The notes beneath the pieces were generated by a model. The model did not search any database, was not told the DNA's origin, and was given only the letters and a program-made list of their open reading frames with translations. A stretch of 32,905 nt of DNA from an uncultured Bacilli bacterium (lineage in GTDB: Bacteria > Bacillota_I > Bacilli_A > RF39 > UBA660), in the NCBI GenBank assembly GCA_947630415.1, contig CANRHM010000003.1:1-32905 (forward strand), read 5' to 3'. Shown one piece after another: positions 32,597 to 32,905 of the stretch. How positions within the stretch are numbered: position 1 is the first letter of the stretch; every line of letters begins with the position of its first letter. The translations under genes were made by a program, and so were the position numbers.

Positions 32597-32905
32597 CTAT
32601 CTCCCATGACAATTCTTATACTTCTTGCCGCTTCCACATGGACAAGGATCATTTCTTCCTACTTTTTTAACACGTTTAGGAGTTGCCTTTTTATCGCTCT
32701 TATCTTCGTTCGTAAGTTTTTCTTTAACTACCTCTTTACGTTCAATATTTTGTCTTACTTCAGCACGTACTAAGAACGTGGTAATATCTTTATCAATTCT
32801 TTGTTGCATTTGATCAAAGAGTTCAAATCCTTCCATCGTATAAGCACGCAATGGATCATCTTGTCCATAACCACGAAGACCAATACCTTCTCTTAAATGA
32901 GAAAG
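32597..32905 (-). CDS. secA: SecA translocase ATPase, C-terminal part (gene continues beyond the window)
   Basis: Only the last 102 codons are present; the frame runs off the right end. [33 protein letters not shown] is the well-known helical-scaffold end of SecA (here quoted in pieces: [23 protein letters not shown]), followed by a basic linker and the zinc-binding tail [16 protein letters not shown] that binds SecB or lipids/ribosome. SecA drives export of preproteins through SecYEG. The Fic gene starts 5 nt after its stop. Confidence 0.97.
   Translation of the reverse strand, partial: LSHLREGIGLRGYGQDDPLRAYTMEGFELFDQMQQRIDKDITTFLVRAEVRQNIERKEVVKEKLTNEDKSDKKATPKRVKKVGRNDPCPCGSGKKYKNCHGR

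Noticed and set aside
1-32905. CRISPR array, tRNA or rRNA genes, reverse transcriptase, transposase
   Set aside because: No regularly spaced repeats, cloverleaf or rRNA segments were noticed, and none of the translated genes carries reverse transcriptase or transposase motifs.

Overview
The window looks like chromosome from an AT-rich (roughly one-third G+C by eye) Bacillota, probably a gut-type Bacilli/RF39/Erysipelotrichia-like lineage. The reasons are ribosome binding sites of the AGGAGGTGAT type, sigma-A-like promoters often carrying an extended -10 (TGATATAAT), the secA/prfB/ftsE/ftsX neighbourhood, and the N-terminal signal and domain style of the surface protein. UGA is a stop codon here: prfB carries the classic UGA-programmed frameshift, and several genes end in TGA. 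The organism name is inference only.

Layout. 189-1840 (+): a GT4 glycosyltransferase (membrane glycolipid type) and a small nucleotidyltransferase-fold protein, closed by a bidirectional terminator. 1839-10415 (-): a seven-gene cluster in two transcription units. The first has a 438-aa unknown protein, a coiled-coil AAA+ ATPase of the MoxR/CobS type and a degenerate vWA-like (DUF7192-like) protein. The second has four uncharacterised proteins (505, 66, 609 and 96 aa) with ATGA overlaps. This is the best candidate for an undescribed multi-protein system. 10479-12309 (+): a membrane-anchored GH3/NagZ-type hexosaminidase and a lipoprotein.

12349-14174 (-): a secreted surface protein whose promoter is a perfect TTGACA/TATAAT pair with a run of nine G in the spacer, the layout expected of a phase-variable promoter. 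Its last ~41 codons are a G+C-rich, Tyr/Ser-rich segment resembling the variable region of a diversity-generating retroelement target with a C-type-lectin/FGE fold. No reverse transcriptase is in the window, so any such retroelement would act from elsewhere.

14217-20118 (-): cell-envelope and translation core. ftsE, ftsX and a coiled-coil M23 peptidase form one operon (divisome-controlled peptidoglycan cleavage). prfB with its frameshift and two YitT-family membrane proteins form another.

20117-32591: about 12.5 kb between prfB and secA, genes usually close together in Bacillota, filled with accessory genes. These are a membrane-anchored extracellular protein, a nucleotidyltransferase/unknown pair, a GNAT-DUF402 fusion next to a CutA1-like protein, an ElaA-type GNAT, an XRE regulator with membrane tail, an intact rhuM beside a broken rhuM, a protein related to methanogenesis marker 8 (DUF2099) divergent from a LysR regulator, a hairpin-rich intergenic region, and a Fic protein. 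The window ends inside the 3' end of secA. I saw no tRNA, rRNA, CRISPR array, transposase or integrase gene.
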